In this document: piece after piece, positions 49,231 through 57,243 of the stretch | Numbering within the stretch: position 1 is the stretch's first letter | How the letters are laid out: the number at the start of each line of letters is the position of its first letter | From: Kribbella steppae | Lineage (GTDB): Bacteria; Actinomycetota; Actinomycetes; Propionibacteriales; Kribbellaceae | Reading direction: 5' to 3' | NCBI RefSeq assembly: GCF_004342025.1 | Contig: NZ_SLWN01000005.1 | Location: 1 to 64,000, forward strand | DNA: 64,000 bases | The notes under the pieces: model-generated | What the model saw: only the letters and a program-made list of their open reading frames with translations | What the model was told of the DNA's origin: nothing | The model's database searches: none | Made by a program: the position numbers and the translations under genes

Positions 49231-50537
49231 GCCTGTCCCTGGGCGAGGATTCGGTCGAAGTTGCTCTGGGCTTCCGTCATGGCGGCCTCCAGCTCGCCGT
49301 CGAACACTGCCCGGCGGAACATCTGCAGCCACGGGCCGTCCGGCTGGTTGTAGAGCAGGTTGTAGGAGAGAGTGGTCGGTGCGTATCCCTCCGAGATGCG
49401 TTCCAGGGGCAGCGTCGCGAGCGGGAACTTCTTCGCGAACTCCGGTGTCGCGGCATCCGACCGGACCGGGGTGTAGCCGCCGGCGGGCAGATCGATCTGC
49501 TGCGGCAGGTCGAGTGCGAACCGGACGAACTCCCAAGCACCGGAGGCGTTGCGAGCCCCCCGCGGGATGCACATGTTGTCGCCACCGTCGAAGAAGGCCG
49601 CGCCACCCGTCGGACCGGACAGCAGTTTGGGCGCCACCTTCTTCTGGAAGGCTTCGTCCGAGGACGACACGACCACGGCGTAGTTGGACGGGAAGATGCC
49701 GATCTTGCCGGCCCGGAAGTCGCTGCCCCACCGGGACGCGTCGTCGGAGAAGTTCGCCCGCGGCACCAGTCCGTCAACCCACAACTGCCGGTGCAGCTCG
49801 AGCATCTGCTGGACCGCGTCGTTCCCGACGATGTCGCCGGACTGTTCACCGATCTTGCCCTTGATCAGGTCGGTATCCGCAGCCCAGATCATCGGCTGTA
49901 CGACGAAGCCGAGTGCGCCCGGGCTGTTCGCCGGGAAGCTCCACGCGTAGATGTCGTCGCCGAGCTTCCGCAGCTTGCGGGCCGCGTCGAGCAGATTGTC
50001 GAAGGACTTGATCGCCTCATCCGGGTCGACGTCCGCCTTGTCGCACAGCTCGGTGTTGAACCAGAACATCGAGTTGTCGGCCAGGTACGGTACGCCGAAC
50101 GCCCGGTCGTCCTTGGTCGCCAGCCGCAGGTGTCCGGGGCTGAGCTTGTCCCGGAAGTCCAACGCCTGCAGGGGTTCGGTGAGGTCGGTGAACGCGTCCC
50201 GGTAGATGAACAGCATCGAGTTGATGTCGTCGATGTCGACCAGGTCCGGCACCGACCGGCCGCGGATCGCGGTCGCCAGCTTGGTCACGTACTGCGCGTC
50301 CAGGACCGGCGTCAGCTCGACGGTGAGCCGGTCCTGGGACGCGTTGAACTTCTTCACCAGGTCGGTCAGACCGGTCTGGGTTGCCGCCCGGCACCACACC
50401 TGCACGGTGCCGGTGGCGTCCTGCCCGAACCCGGCCGCCTGGACGTCGGGTTCGGCCAAGACCGAACTACAGCCCGGTACGGCGGCGGCCGCGGTTGCGG
50501 CCGCCGTCACACCGAGGAACTTCCGTCGCGTCAGCAT
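49227..50537 (-). CDS. Sugar ABC substrate-binding lipoprotein, arabinoside locus
   Basis: 436 residues. The N-terminus TRRKFLGVTAAATAAAAVPGC combines a twin-arginine motif with a lipobox, Cys23 being lipid-modified. The mature part is an extracellular family 1 binding protein (FNASQDRLTVELTPVLDAQYVTKLATAI, NASGAWEFVRFALDLPQQIDLPAGGYTP). It lies 45 bases after the GH127 gene. By context it binds arabinofuranose-containing saccharides. Confidence 0.92.
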   Translation of the reverse strand: MLTRRKFLGVTAAATAAAAVPGCSSVLAEPDVQAAGFGQDATGTVQVWCRAATQTGLTDLVKKFNASQDRLTVELTPVLDAQYVTKLATAIRGRSVPDLVDIDDINSMLFIYRDAFTDLTEPLQALDFRDKLSPGHLRLATKDDRAFGVPYLADNSMFWFNTELCDKADVDPDEAIKSFDNLLDAARKLRKLGDDIYAWSFPANSPGALGFVVQPMIWAADTDLIKGKIGEQSGDIVGNDAVQQMLELHRQLWVDGLVPRANFSDDASRWGSDFRAGKIGIFPSNYAVVVSSSDEAFQKKVAPKLLSGPTGGAAFFDGGDNMCIPRGARNASGAWEFVRFALDLPQQIDLPAGGYTPVRSDAATPEFAKKFPLATLPLERISEGYAPTTLSYNLLYNQPDGPWLQMFRRAVFDGELEAAMTEAQSNFDRILAQGQA

Positions 50538-50582
50538 GAGTACCTCCGCCTCACAAGGGAGCCCCCGCTGGTGCGCGCCTCA

Positions 50583-52445
50583 TTAGGCGCGCGGCAGCCA
50601 CACGCGCATCGCACCGATCTCGCGATTCGCCCAGGCGTAATACGGCACCGCGACCACGTCGACCTCGTCGCCGACCTGATCCGCGGCTTCGGGCGTGAAC
50701 GGCCAACCCCCGTGGTGACCGGTCCCGATCCGTCCACGCGTCGTCAGTACCGTCACGCCGTCCAGCAGCCCGTCGTCGTGACTCGCGGCAACTGATGCCT
50801 CTGGCAACAGGTGAAGGTCGTCGACATTCGCCTGCTGATCGGCCTGCTCAACCGCGTAGACGAGCGGACCGCGCTCCAGCGCGACACACCCGCGGACGGC
50901 GTCGACGCGCGGATCGGCCGCAATGACGCGCGCGGCCATCGGCAACTGCAGATCGATCTCGTTTGCCTCGACCCGCGCGTAGGTACCGGCCTCGACGGGC
51001 TTGCCGTTGACGGTCGCACCTTCCGCCCAGGCCGGGATCCGCAGCTCCACCGCGACCGAGCCGTCGACGGTGATCCGCACCGCGCCGTCCCACGGGTAGG
51101 CCGTTTCCACGGTCAGGGTGGCGTCTCCCACGGTCAGCGTGCCGGCGGCGTACTGATGGATCTGTACGGCGTCGTCGCTGCTGCTCGCGAGATAGCCGTC
51201 GAGGCTGGCCAGCGTGCGCATGATGTTCGGCGGGCAGCACGCGCAGTCGAACCACCCACGCCGGCCGTGCATCGGACTGCGGCCGGTGTCGGCATGCGCG
51301 GCGCCGCGCAACTGCAGGGCGTTGACGTAGAAGTACTCGGTCCCCTTGAGCGAGACACCGGCGAGGAAGCCGTTGTAGAGCATCCGCTCGATCGCATCCG
51401 CGTAGAACGCGTCTCCGGTGGCGATGAGCATCCGCCAGGCCCACTGGATCCCGCCGATCGCGGCACACGTCTCGGCGTACGCGCGGTCCGGCGGCAGCTC
51501 GTACTCGTCGCCGAACGCCTCACCCTCCCAGCGCGCGCCGAGGCCGCCGGTGATGTAGGTCTTCGTCGACCACATGTGGTCGAACTGCGTCTTGAGCGCA
51601 TCGAGCAGCTCGGTGTCGCCGGTCTCGAGCGCGACGTCGGCGGCACCGGCCGCGAGGTACACGGCCCGGACCGAATGGCCTTCCACCGTGGTCGCCTCGC
51701 GGACCGGGAGCCGGTCGGAGAAGTACGTCGGCTCGTGGCCGTGTTCCTTGATGATCCCGTGGCCACGGGCCTCGACGAACCACTTGGCCAGGTCGAGGTA
51801 GGCCGCCGTACCGGTTTCTCGATACAGCTCGACCAGGGCCATCTCGATGACGGGGTGACCGTCCACGTCCACCGTCTTGTCGTCACCGAAGGTTGCGACG
51901 AGGTGGTCGGCGATCTTGATCGCGACATCGAGCAGCTCGCGGTCGCCGGTGCAGCGGACCTGGGCGACAGCGGCCTGGATCAGGTGGCCGGCGCAGTAGT
52001 GCTCGTGGCTCCAGACGAGTTGCTTGTAGCGGCCTTCGTCGCCGTACCGGAGCTGCACGACCGAGTCGAGGTAGCCGTCCTCGCGCTGCGCGGCAGCGAC
52101 GATCGCGGTGAGCTCGCGCTGGCGCTTGAGCAGGTCCTCGTTCGGATTGCGGCCGTACTCCCAGGCGGCGGCCTCGAGCCACTTGTAGACGTCGGAGTCA
52201 GCGAACACCGGGCCGATCGCCTCGCCCTCACCGATGCCGGCCGCAAGCCGGAGGTTCTGCAGGTTGCCGGCCGTCTCGAGCTGGTCCTGGCCGCTCGGGA
52301 TCGCGCTCTCGCCGTTCCGGGTCTGGCGCGGCGCCCAGAAGCCGCCGGTGATCTTCGCCTGGCCGAGGCCGACGGGTTGCCAGCGGCCATTGCCGCTGGC
52401 GGCTGGACTGCGGGAGGTGGTGGCAGAGTCCGGGGAAGGGCTCAT
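50583..52445 (-). CDS. Glycoside hydrolase family 127, beta-L-arabinofuranosidase-like
   Basis: 620 residues. An alpha/alpha barrel with the family's cysteine/zinc site is visible: Glu325 and Cys327 in YAETCA, and Cys403 and Cys404 in CACCPPN. These match E338, C340, C417 and C418 of HypBA1, where one Cys is the nucleophile. The enzyme removes terminal beta-L-arabinofuranosyl units, as found on plant hydroxyproline-rich glycoproteins. No signal peptide is seen, so it acts on imported saccharides. It is first in the operon, divergent from a LacI regulator. Confidence 0.9.
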   Translation of the reverse strand: MSPSPDSATTSRSPAASGNGRWQPVGLGQAKITGGFWAPRQTRNGESAIPSGQDQLETAGNLQNLRLAAGIGEGEAIGPVFADSDVYKWLEAAAWEYGRNPNEDLLKRQRELTAIVAAAQREDGYLDSVVQLRYGDEGRYKQLVWSHEHYCAGHLIQAAVAQVRCTGDRELLDVAIKIADHLVATFGDDKTVDVDGHPVIEMALVELYRETGTAAYLDLAKWFVEARGHGIIKEHGHEPTYFSDRLPVREATTVEGHSVRAVYLAAGAADVALETGDTELLDALKTQFDHMWSTKTYITGGLGARWEGEAFGDEYELPPDRAYAETCAAIGGIQWAWRMLIATGDAFYADAIERMLYNGFLAGVSLKGTEYFYVNALQLRGAAHADTGRSPMHGRRGWFDCACCPPNIMRTLASLDGYLASSSDDAVQIHQYAAGTLTVGDATLTVETAYPWDGAVRITVDGSVAVELRIPAWAEGATVNGKPVEAGTYARVEANEIDLQLPMAARVIAADPRVDAVRGCVALERGPLVYAVEQADQQANVDDLHLLPEASVAASHDDGLLDGVTVLTTRGRIGTGHHGGWPFTPEAADQVGDEVDVVAVPYYAWANREIGAMRVWLPRA

Positions 52446-52467
52446 AGAGGGAAGCTCCTAGGCTCAC

Positions 52468-52490
52468 GGAAAATCCAGAATACGTTTTCC
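52468..52490. promoter_or_regulatory. Inverted repeat upstream of GH127 gene, candidate LacI operator
   Basis: GGAAAA (52468-52473) and TTTTCC (52485-52490) are perfect inverted arms around 11 bases, 23 bases from the GH127 start. Position and type fit an operator of the divergent LacI-family regulator. Confidence 0.45.
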
Positions 52491-52574
52491 TTGACGAAGT
52501 TAGAGACGCGCAACGGTCTGGTCAACCCCTGGGACCTGGCGAAATCCGGACAACGCGGGAATCGTGCTGTACTG

Positions 52575-52584
52575 TTTCCGGAAA
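52575..52584. promoter_or_regulatory. TTTCCGGAAA palindrome upstream of lacI-type gene
   Basis: A perfect 10-bp palindrome, 20 bases from the regulator ATG, sharing GGAAA/TTTCC half-sites with the repeat at 52468-52490. The central CG fits LacI-family operators. Autoregulation is likely. Confidence 0.45.
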
Positions 52585-52604
52585 GTTCGGAAAGGAGTTG
52601 CCGG

Positions 52605-53603
52605 ATGGCGTCACGTGGTCCCTCGCTGCCCCGGATCACCGATGTGGCCGCGCTGGCAGGCGTCTCCACGAGTACGGCGTCCAAGGCGCTGAACGACACC
52701 GGTCAGCTCCGCGAGGAGACCAGAGAGCGGGTACGACGAGCCGCCGAGCAGCTCGGGTTCACGCCGGACAGCCGCGGTCGGGCGTTGTCGTCCGGGCGCA
52801 GTTTCACGGTCGGGCTGATCACCACCGACAGCTCCGGCCGGTTCAGTATCCCGATCATGCTCGGTGCGGAGGACGCCCTGAGTGCGGGCGAGATGGGGTT
52901 GCTGCTGTGCGACACCCGCGACGACCCGTTGCGCGAGCAGCACTACCTGCGGTCGCTGGTGTCGCGGCGGGTCGACGGGATCATCGTGACCGGGCGACGG
53001 ACCGAGCCGCGCGCGCCGATCGACGTACCGATTCCCGTTGTCTACGCCTTCAGCCCGTCGACCGATCCGTCCGACACCTCGGTGATCGCGGACGACCACG
53101 GTGGCGCGGCCTCCACCGTGCGGCATCTGCTCAGCCTCGGGCGTCGGCGGATCGCACACATCAGCGGACCGGTGTCTCACCACAGTGCGCAGACCCGTGC
53201 CGCGGCGACAGTCGAGGCTGCCGCCGGCGCGCTGGTCGGTGAGCCGATGCACGGCGAGTGGAGCGAACGCTGGGGCCGCCACGCGGTCGACGTCCTCCTT
53301 CGTACCTCGCCCGACGTCGACGCGATCTCCTGCGGCAGCGACCAGATCGCCCGCGGCGTGTGCGACCGGCTCCGCGAACTCGGCCGATCCGTCCCGGACG
53401 ACATCGCGGTCACCGGCTACGACAACTGGTCCGTCATGGCCCTGGCCAGCCGGCCGCCGCTCACCACTGTCGATCTGGAGTTGGAAGAGCTCGGCCGCCG
53501 TACGGCGAATCTCCTGCTGGACGCGATCGCCGGCTCACCCCACCGCGGCCTGATGGAACTCCCGACCCGCCTGGTCACGCGCGAATCCACGCTTGGTACC
53601 TAG
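52605..53603 (+). CDS. LacI family transcriptional regulator
   Basis: 332 residues from ATG at 52605 (AAAGGAG upstream). The HTH reads ITDVAALAGVSTSTASKALNDTG, followed by the hinge RRAAEQLGFTPDSRGRALSSG. The rest is a periplasmic-binding-like sugar sensor (GIIVTGRRTEPR, VTGYDNWSVMALASRPPLTTVD). It is divergent from the GH127/ABC operon and almost surely controls it, with GGAAA/TTTCC sites between them. Confidence 0.93.
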   Translation: MASRGPSLPRITDVAALAGVSTSTASKALNDTGQLREETRERVRRAAEQLGFTPDSRGRALSSGRSFTVGLITTDSSGRFSIPIMLGAEDALSAGEMGLLLCDTRDDPLREQHYLRSLVSRRVDGIIVTGRRTEPRAPIDVPIPVVYAFSPSTDPSDTSVIADDHGGAASTVRHLLSLGRRRIAHISGPVSHHSAQTRAAATVEAAAGALVGEPMHGEWSERWGRHAVDVLLRTSPDVDAISCGSDQIARGVCDRLRELGRSVPDDIAVTGYDNWSVMALASRPPLTTVDLELEELGRRTANLLLDAIAGSPHRGLMELPTRLVTRESTLGT

Positions 53604-53656
53604 TTGGTTGCTTGGCGGACCGCCGTTGTCCGTCTGGCGTCGGTAGATTTCGCCGG

Positions 53657-54832
53657 GTGCTGCGCAAGCTCGTGATCGGCCTCGCGGTGATCGCCACGCT
53701 GGTGGCGGGGGTGGGCACCGCGCGCCTGGTGCTGCCCCGGACCGATCCCACTCCAGGGGTGGTCAAGCAACTGACGTTCCTGCGAGCGGAGATCGAAGAC
53801 GGCGCCGACCACGCCGCGCAACAGCAGTTCCCGGAGGGGTACTTCTTCCTCAACGCCCTCTACGGACTGACCTGGGTGCAGGTCGGACTCGCCGATCCGG
53901 ACCGCTCGGTCGACGCCGCCCGCGAGGCTCGATGGGCCCTCGACCGGCTGAAGTCCCCGGACGGGACCGCCGTGTTCGACGCCTCGCTCCGACCGAGGTA
54001 CGGCGTCTTCCACGCCGGCTGGACCAACTGGCTGCGCGGTGGACTGATCGCGCTCAAGCACTCCGACGCAGCCGAGATCGACGAGTTCACACGCACCTCG
54101 GTCGAGATCGCGACCGCGTTCCGCACCGCCAAGACCCCGTTCCTGCCGGCGTACCCGGGTCAGGCCTGGCCGGTCGACTCGACGGTCGCCATTGCCTCAC
54201 TGCGCTTGTACGACGACCTGGTGGCACCCCGGTTCGGCGCGACCACGGAACGTTGGGTGGCCGCGGTGAAGACCCAACTGGATCCGGCGACCGGACTGAT
54301 GCCGCATCAGGTCGAGCCGGAGACGACCGGCGCGCGGGCATCGTCGCAGAGCATGATCCAGCGGTTCCTGGTGGAGATCGATCCCGCCTTCGCACGGGCG
54401 CAGTACGAGATCTTCAAGGATCGGTTCGTGGCCGGGGTGGGTGTCCGGGAGTACCCGAAAGGTGTTGGTGGACACGGTGATGTGGACTCCGGCCCGCTGA
54501 TCCTCGGGATCAGTCTGTCCGCGACCGTGGTCACGATGGGCGCGGCCCGGGTCCAACACGATCCGCTCGCCGATCGGCTCGCCCGGGAAGGCGATCTGCT
54601 CGGTCTGCCACTCAGCGGGCTGAAGACGAAACGGTACGCCCTCGGGCTGGTGCCGATCGGCGACGCCTTCCTGGCCTGGTCCGCGTCCGCGCGGCCGATC
54701 GTGGCGGACGAGCAGCCGGAGTTCGCGAGTGGTTCCGGCTGGTGGCGGGTTCCGTGGCTGCTGGTGCTGTGGCTGCCGGCGTTGATCCTGTGGGGTTTCG
54801 TCCGGTTCAGACGTTCGCGCCGACGGCACTAG
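53657..54832 (+). CDS. Membrane-anchored protein of unknown function, alpha/alpha-barrel-like
   Basis: 391 residues from GTG at 53657. An N-terminal membrane segment (KLVIGLAVIATLVAGVGTARL) and a C-terminal one (WWRVPWLLVLWLPALILWGF, ~360-380) frame a large soluble domain. That domain has helical-hairpin features (GYFFLNALYGLTWVQVGLAD, VFHAGWTNWLRGGLIALK, SQSMIQRFLVEIDPAFARAQYEIF) reminiscent of six-hairpin or linalool-dehydratase-like folds. I cannot name a family with confidence. It lies 9 bases before the SpoU methyltransferase gene, possibly in one transcript. Confidence 0.65.
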   Translation: MLRKLVIGLAVIATLVAGVGTARLVLPRTDPTPGVVKQLTFLRAEIEDGADHAAQQQFPEGYFFLNALYGLTWVQVGLADPDRSVDAAREARWALDRLKSPDGTAVFDASLRPRYGVFHAGWTNWLRGGLIALKHSDAAEIDEFTRTSVEIATAFRTAKTPFLPAYPGQAWPVDSTVAIASLRLYDDLVAPRFGATTERWVAAVKTQLDPATGLMPHQVEPETTGARASSQSMIQRFLVEIDPAFARAQYEIFKDRFVAGVGVREYPKGVGGHGDVDSGPLILGISLSATVVTMGAARVQHDPLADRLAREGDLLGLPLSGLKTKRYALGLVPIGDAFLAWSASARPIVADEQPEFASGSGWWRVPWLLVLWLPALILWGFVRFRRSRRRH

Positions 54833-54841
54833 GGTGAGGAT

Positions 54842-55654
54842 GTGCAGCGGATCTCGTCTCGGAACGCGCGGTTTCAGGTGTGGCAGTCCTACCTGACCAA
54901 CCGGACCAAGCGGCACCGGGCGGGCGAGTTCCTGGTCCAGGGCGTGCGGCCGATTTCGCTTGCTGTGGACAACGGGTGGCCGGTCCGGACGGTGATCCAC
55001 GATGCGGCGCGGCCCTTTTCGCACTGGGCCCAGGAGCTGTATCAGCGGCTGCCCGGGGTCGAGCGAGTGGCGATGGAACCGGAATTGCTGGCCGAGCTCG
55101 GCGAGAAGGATGCCGAGGTCGTTGCGGTGGTCGAGATGCCGCCGGACGACCTGGATCGGATCCCGGTGGGCCCCGACTTCCTCGGCGTGGTGTTCGACCG
55201 GCCGACCGGGCCGGGCAACATCGGGTCGATCATCCGGTCCGCGGACGCGTTCGGTGCGCACGGCGTGATCGTCACCGGGCACGCGGCCGACATCTACGAT
55301 CCGAAGGCAGTGCGGGCGACGACCGGGTCGCTCTTCAGCGTTCCCGCCGTCCGCGTGCCGTCGCATCGTGAGGTGATCGAGTGGGTACGGCGGTCGACCG
55401 GCGTACCGATCGTGGTCGTCGGCACGGACGAGCACGGCACCGCGGATGTGTTCGACTTCGATCTGACCCAGCCGACCTTGCTGCTGATCGGCAACGAGAC
55501 CCACGGGCTCAGCACCGCGTGGAAGGAGGCCGCCGACGCGCTGGTGCGGATCCCGATCACCGGATCGGCGAGCTCACTCAACGCGGCCAATGCTGCGACG
55601 GCCGTTCTGTATGAGGTGTCGCGGCAGCGCTCCCATTCGTCCAAGACTCGATAG
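54842..55654 (+). CDS. TrmH/SpoU family RNA methyltransferase
   Basis: 270 residues from GTG at 54842. The three SPOUT motifs are visible: VVFDRPTGPGNIGSIIRSADAFGAHGVIV, LLLIGNETHGLS and PITGSASSLNAANAATAVLYE, forming the knot that binds S-adenosylmethionine. The N-terminal ~100 residues form an extra RNA-binding part. These enzymes methylate ribose 2'-OH in rRNA or tRNA. The exact site is not known. It follows a membrane protein gene closely. Confidence 0.92.
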   Translation: MQRISSRNARFQVWQSYLTNRTKRHRAGEFLVQGVRPISLAVDNGWPVRTVIHDAARPFSHWAQELYQRLPGVERVAMEPELLAELGEKDAEVVAVVEMPPDDLDRIPVGPDFLGVVFDRPTGPGNIGSIIRSADAFGAHGVIVTGHAADIYDPKAVRATTGSLFSVPAVRVPSHREVIEWVRRSTGVPIVVVGTDEHGTADVFDFDLTQPTLLLIGNETHGLSTAWKEAADALVRIPITGSASSLNAANAATAVLYEVSRQRSHSSKTR

Positions 55655-55678
55655 GTGCTGCGGCCTAGCGTCGTACCC

Positions 55679-56062
55679 ATGAGGCCACAAACTTTGATCG
55701 CGGTGAGCGATGTCGAGAAGAGCAGTGCCTGGTACTGCGAGGTGTTGGGAGCTGTCAGCGGTCACGGCGGACCGGAGTACGAGCGGCTCGTGGTCGACGA
55801 CGTACTGGTCATGCAGCTGCACCAGCTGGAGGTCGAGCACCATCACGGCACGTTCGGCGATCCCTCGCATCCGTTGGGGAACGGGGTCGCGATCTGGTTC
55901 GAGGTGGACGACCTGGAGGCAGCAGCCGAGCGCGCCCGCACCCTCGGTGCCACCGTCCAGACCGACATCCACCTGAACCCGAACGCCAACCACTACGAGC
56001 TCTGGCTCCGGGACCCGGACAACGACCTCGTCGTCCTCGCGTCTCACCCGTCGAGCCGGTAG
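55679..56062 (+). CDS. VOC (glyoxalase-like) family protein
   Basis: 127 residues from ATG at 55679. The paired beta-alpha-beta3 fold of the vicinal oxygen chelate family is seen in TLIAVSDVEKSSAWYCEVLG and NGVAIWFEVDDLEAAAERARTLGA, ending in YELWLRDPDNDLVVLAS. A GTG 24 bases upstream is an alternative start. It converges on the methyltransferase gene and overlaps the reconstructed tail of that gene by 19 bases. Substrate unknown. Confidence 0.83.
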   Translation: MRPQTLIAVSDVEKSSAWYCEVLGAVSGHGGPEYERLVVDDVLVMQLHQLEVEHHHGTFGDPSHPLGNGVAIWFEVDDLEAAAERARTLGATVQTDIHLNPNANHYELWLRDPDNDLVVLASHPSSR

Positions 56063-56118
56063 AACCGCCAGAACGGGTGCTCGATCGGCAGGATCTCGAC
56101 GCTGCCGAAGCCGGCGCG

Positions 56119-57156
56119 CTAGGCCAGTCGGCGCATCACGGCGGGCCGGATCTCGAGTGGTCCCACAACTTCGGAGCCGGCATCGGTACGGCCCTGCGGG
56201 ACACACCAGAGTGTGCCTGCCGCGGCCATGAACCGCTCGACCTCGTCACCCGGAGCGGTGAAGGTCTCGGCGACGTGCTCCTCCATCACGATCACCGAGC
56301 CCCCGGGAGCCAGCGCACGACGGGCGGCCTCGAGTGCTGCCACCGGATGCGGCAGGTCGTGCAGGCACTCGAAGAAGAACGCCACGTCGTACCCGTCGCG
56401 AGGCAGCGGCTGGGTGATGTCGGCAACCTCGAGGTCGACCCGGCCGGCCACGCCGCGCTCGGCGACGTACCGACGGCCGCGGGCGATGGACTCCTCGTCC
56501 AGGTCGTACCCGTCGACGCGTACGTTCGGGAACGCCTCCGCGAGCCGGATCGACGCCCAGCCCACGCCCGCGCCCAGGTCCGCGACGCGCGCCGGACTGG
56601 TGGTGTCGGCGAGACGGGCCTGGATATCCGGCACCTGAGGCAACCACTCGTCGATCAGCGAGTTCTCGTAGGCGGGCCGGTTCAGTGCCTCCTGCGCGGT
56701 CACGGCTTCGGGGCCGTACGCCGCGTACGGCACGCCGTCCCCGGTACTGAACGCGGCGACCAGCGACGGCAGCGCACGTCCGATCGCGGGCACGATGTAG
56801 GACATGCCGCCGACGTAGAAGGGGCTGATCTCGTCGACCAGTGTCTCGTGCACACCATCGGCCAGGCTGAACTGCGCAGTCGACGGCTCGTCGCCTTCGG
56901 CGATCAGCAACCCGGCGACAGCCTGCTGGGCCAGCCATTCCTGGGTGTAGCGAACCTCGTTGGCGGTCCGCTCGGCCAGTTCGGCAGCCGTCGCCGGCCC
57001 GTCGTTCGACAGTGACCGGTAGAAGCCCAGCCGGATGCCGAAATAGACGTTGAACAGCTCCACGGTGTCGAGGGTCTGCAGGAAGAGGCGGCCGGACAGC
57101 TCCTCGGCCGCGGACGGGGTGGGGGTCTCCTCGACCTGATCCAGCAACGTGCTCAT
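56119..57156 (-). CDS. Class I SAM methyltransferase, apparently cut short by an in-frame amber codon
   Basis: 345 residues from ATG at 57156 (GGGAGGACATC upstream). A winged-helix N-terminal part (LFNVYFGIRLGFYRSL, TAAELAERTANEVRYTQEWLAQQAVAGLL) precedes a Rossmann domain with VADLGAGVGWASIRLAEAFPN and FFFECLHDLPHP. The TAG at 56119-56121 ends it at MRRLA. Reading on in the same frame to TGA at 56044 gives RAGFGSVEILPIEHPFWRFY and a short tail, just the C-terminus this family normally has. So a nonsense mutation, sequencing error or readthrough is likely. The missing part is ~24 residues; activity is uncertain. Confidence 0.8.
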   Translation of the reverse strand: MSTLLDQVEETPTPSAAEELSGRLFLQTLDTVELFNVYFGIRLGFYRSLSNDGPATAAELAERTANEVRYTQEWLAQQAVAGLLIAEGDEPSTAQFSLADGVHETLVDEISPFYVGGMSYIVPAIGRALPSLVAAFSTGDGVPYAAYGPEAVTAQEALNRPAYENSLIDEWLPQVPDIQARLADTTSPARVADLGAGVGWASIRLAEAFPNVRVDGYDLDEESIARGRRYVAERGVAGRVDLEVADITQPLPRDGYDVAFFFECLHDLPHPVAALEAARRALAPGGSVIVMEEHVAETFTAPGDEVERFMAAAGTLWCVPQGRTDAGSEVVGPLEIRPAVMRRLA

Positions 57157-57243
57157 GATGTCCTCCCGGATGCTTCGCGGCGCCCGGTGCGCCGCTTCTA
57201 CCAGGGAGGCGCCAGGTCTGCTGTGGCGATGCCACACGACCGG

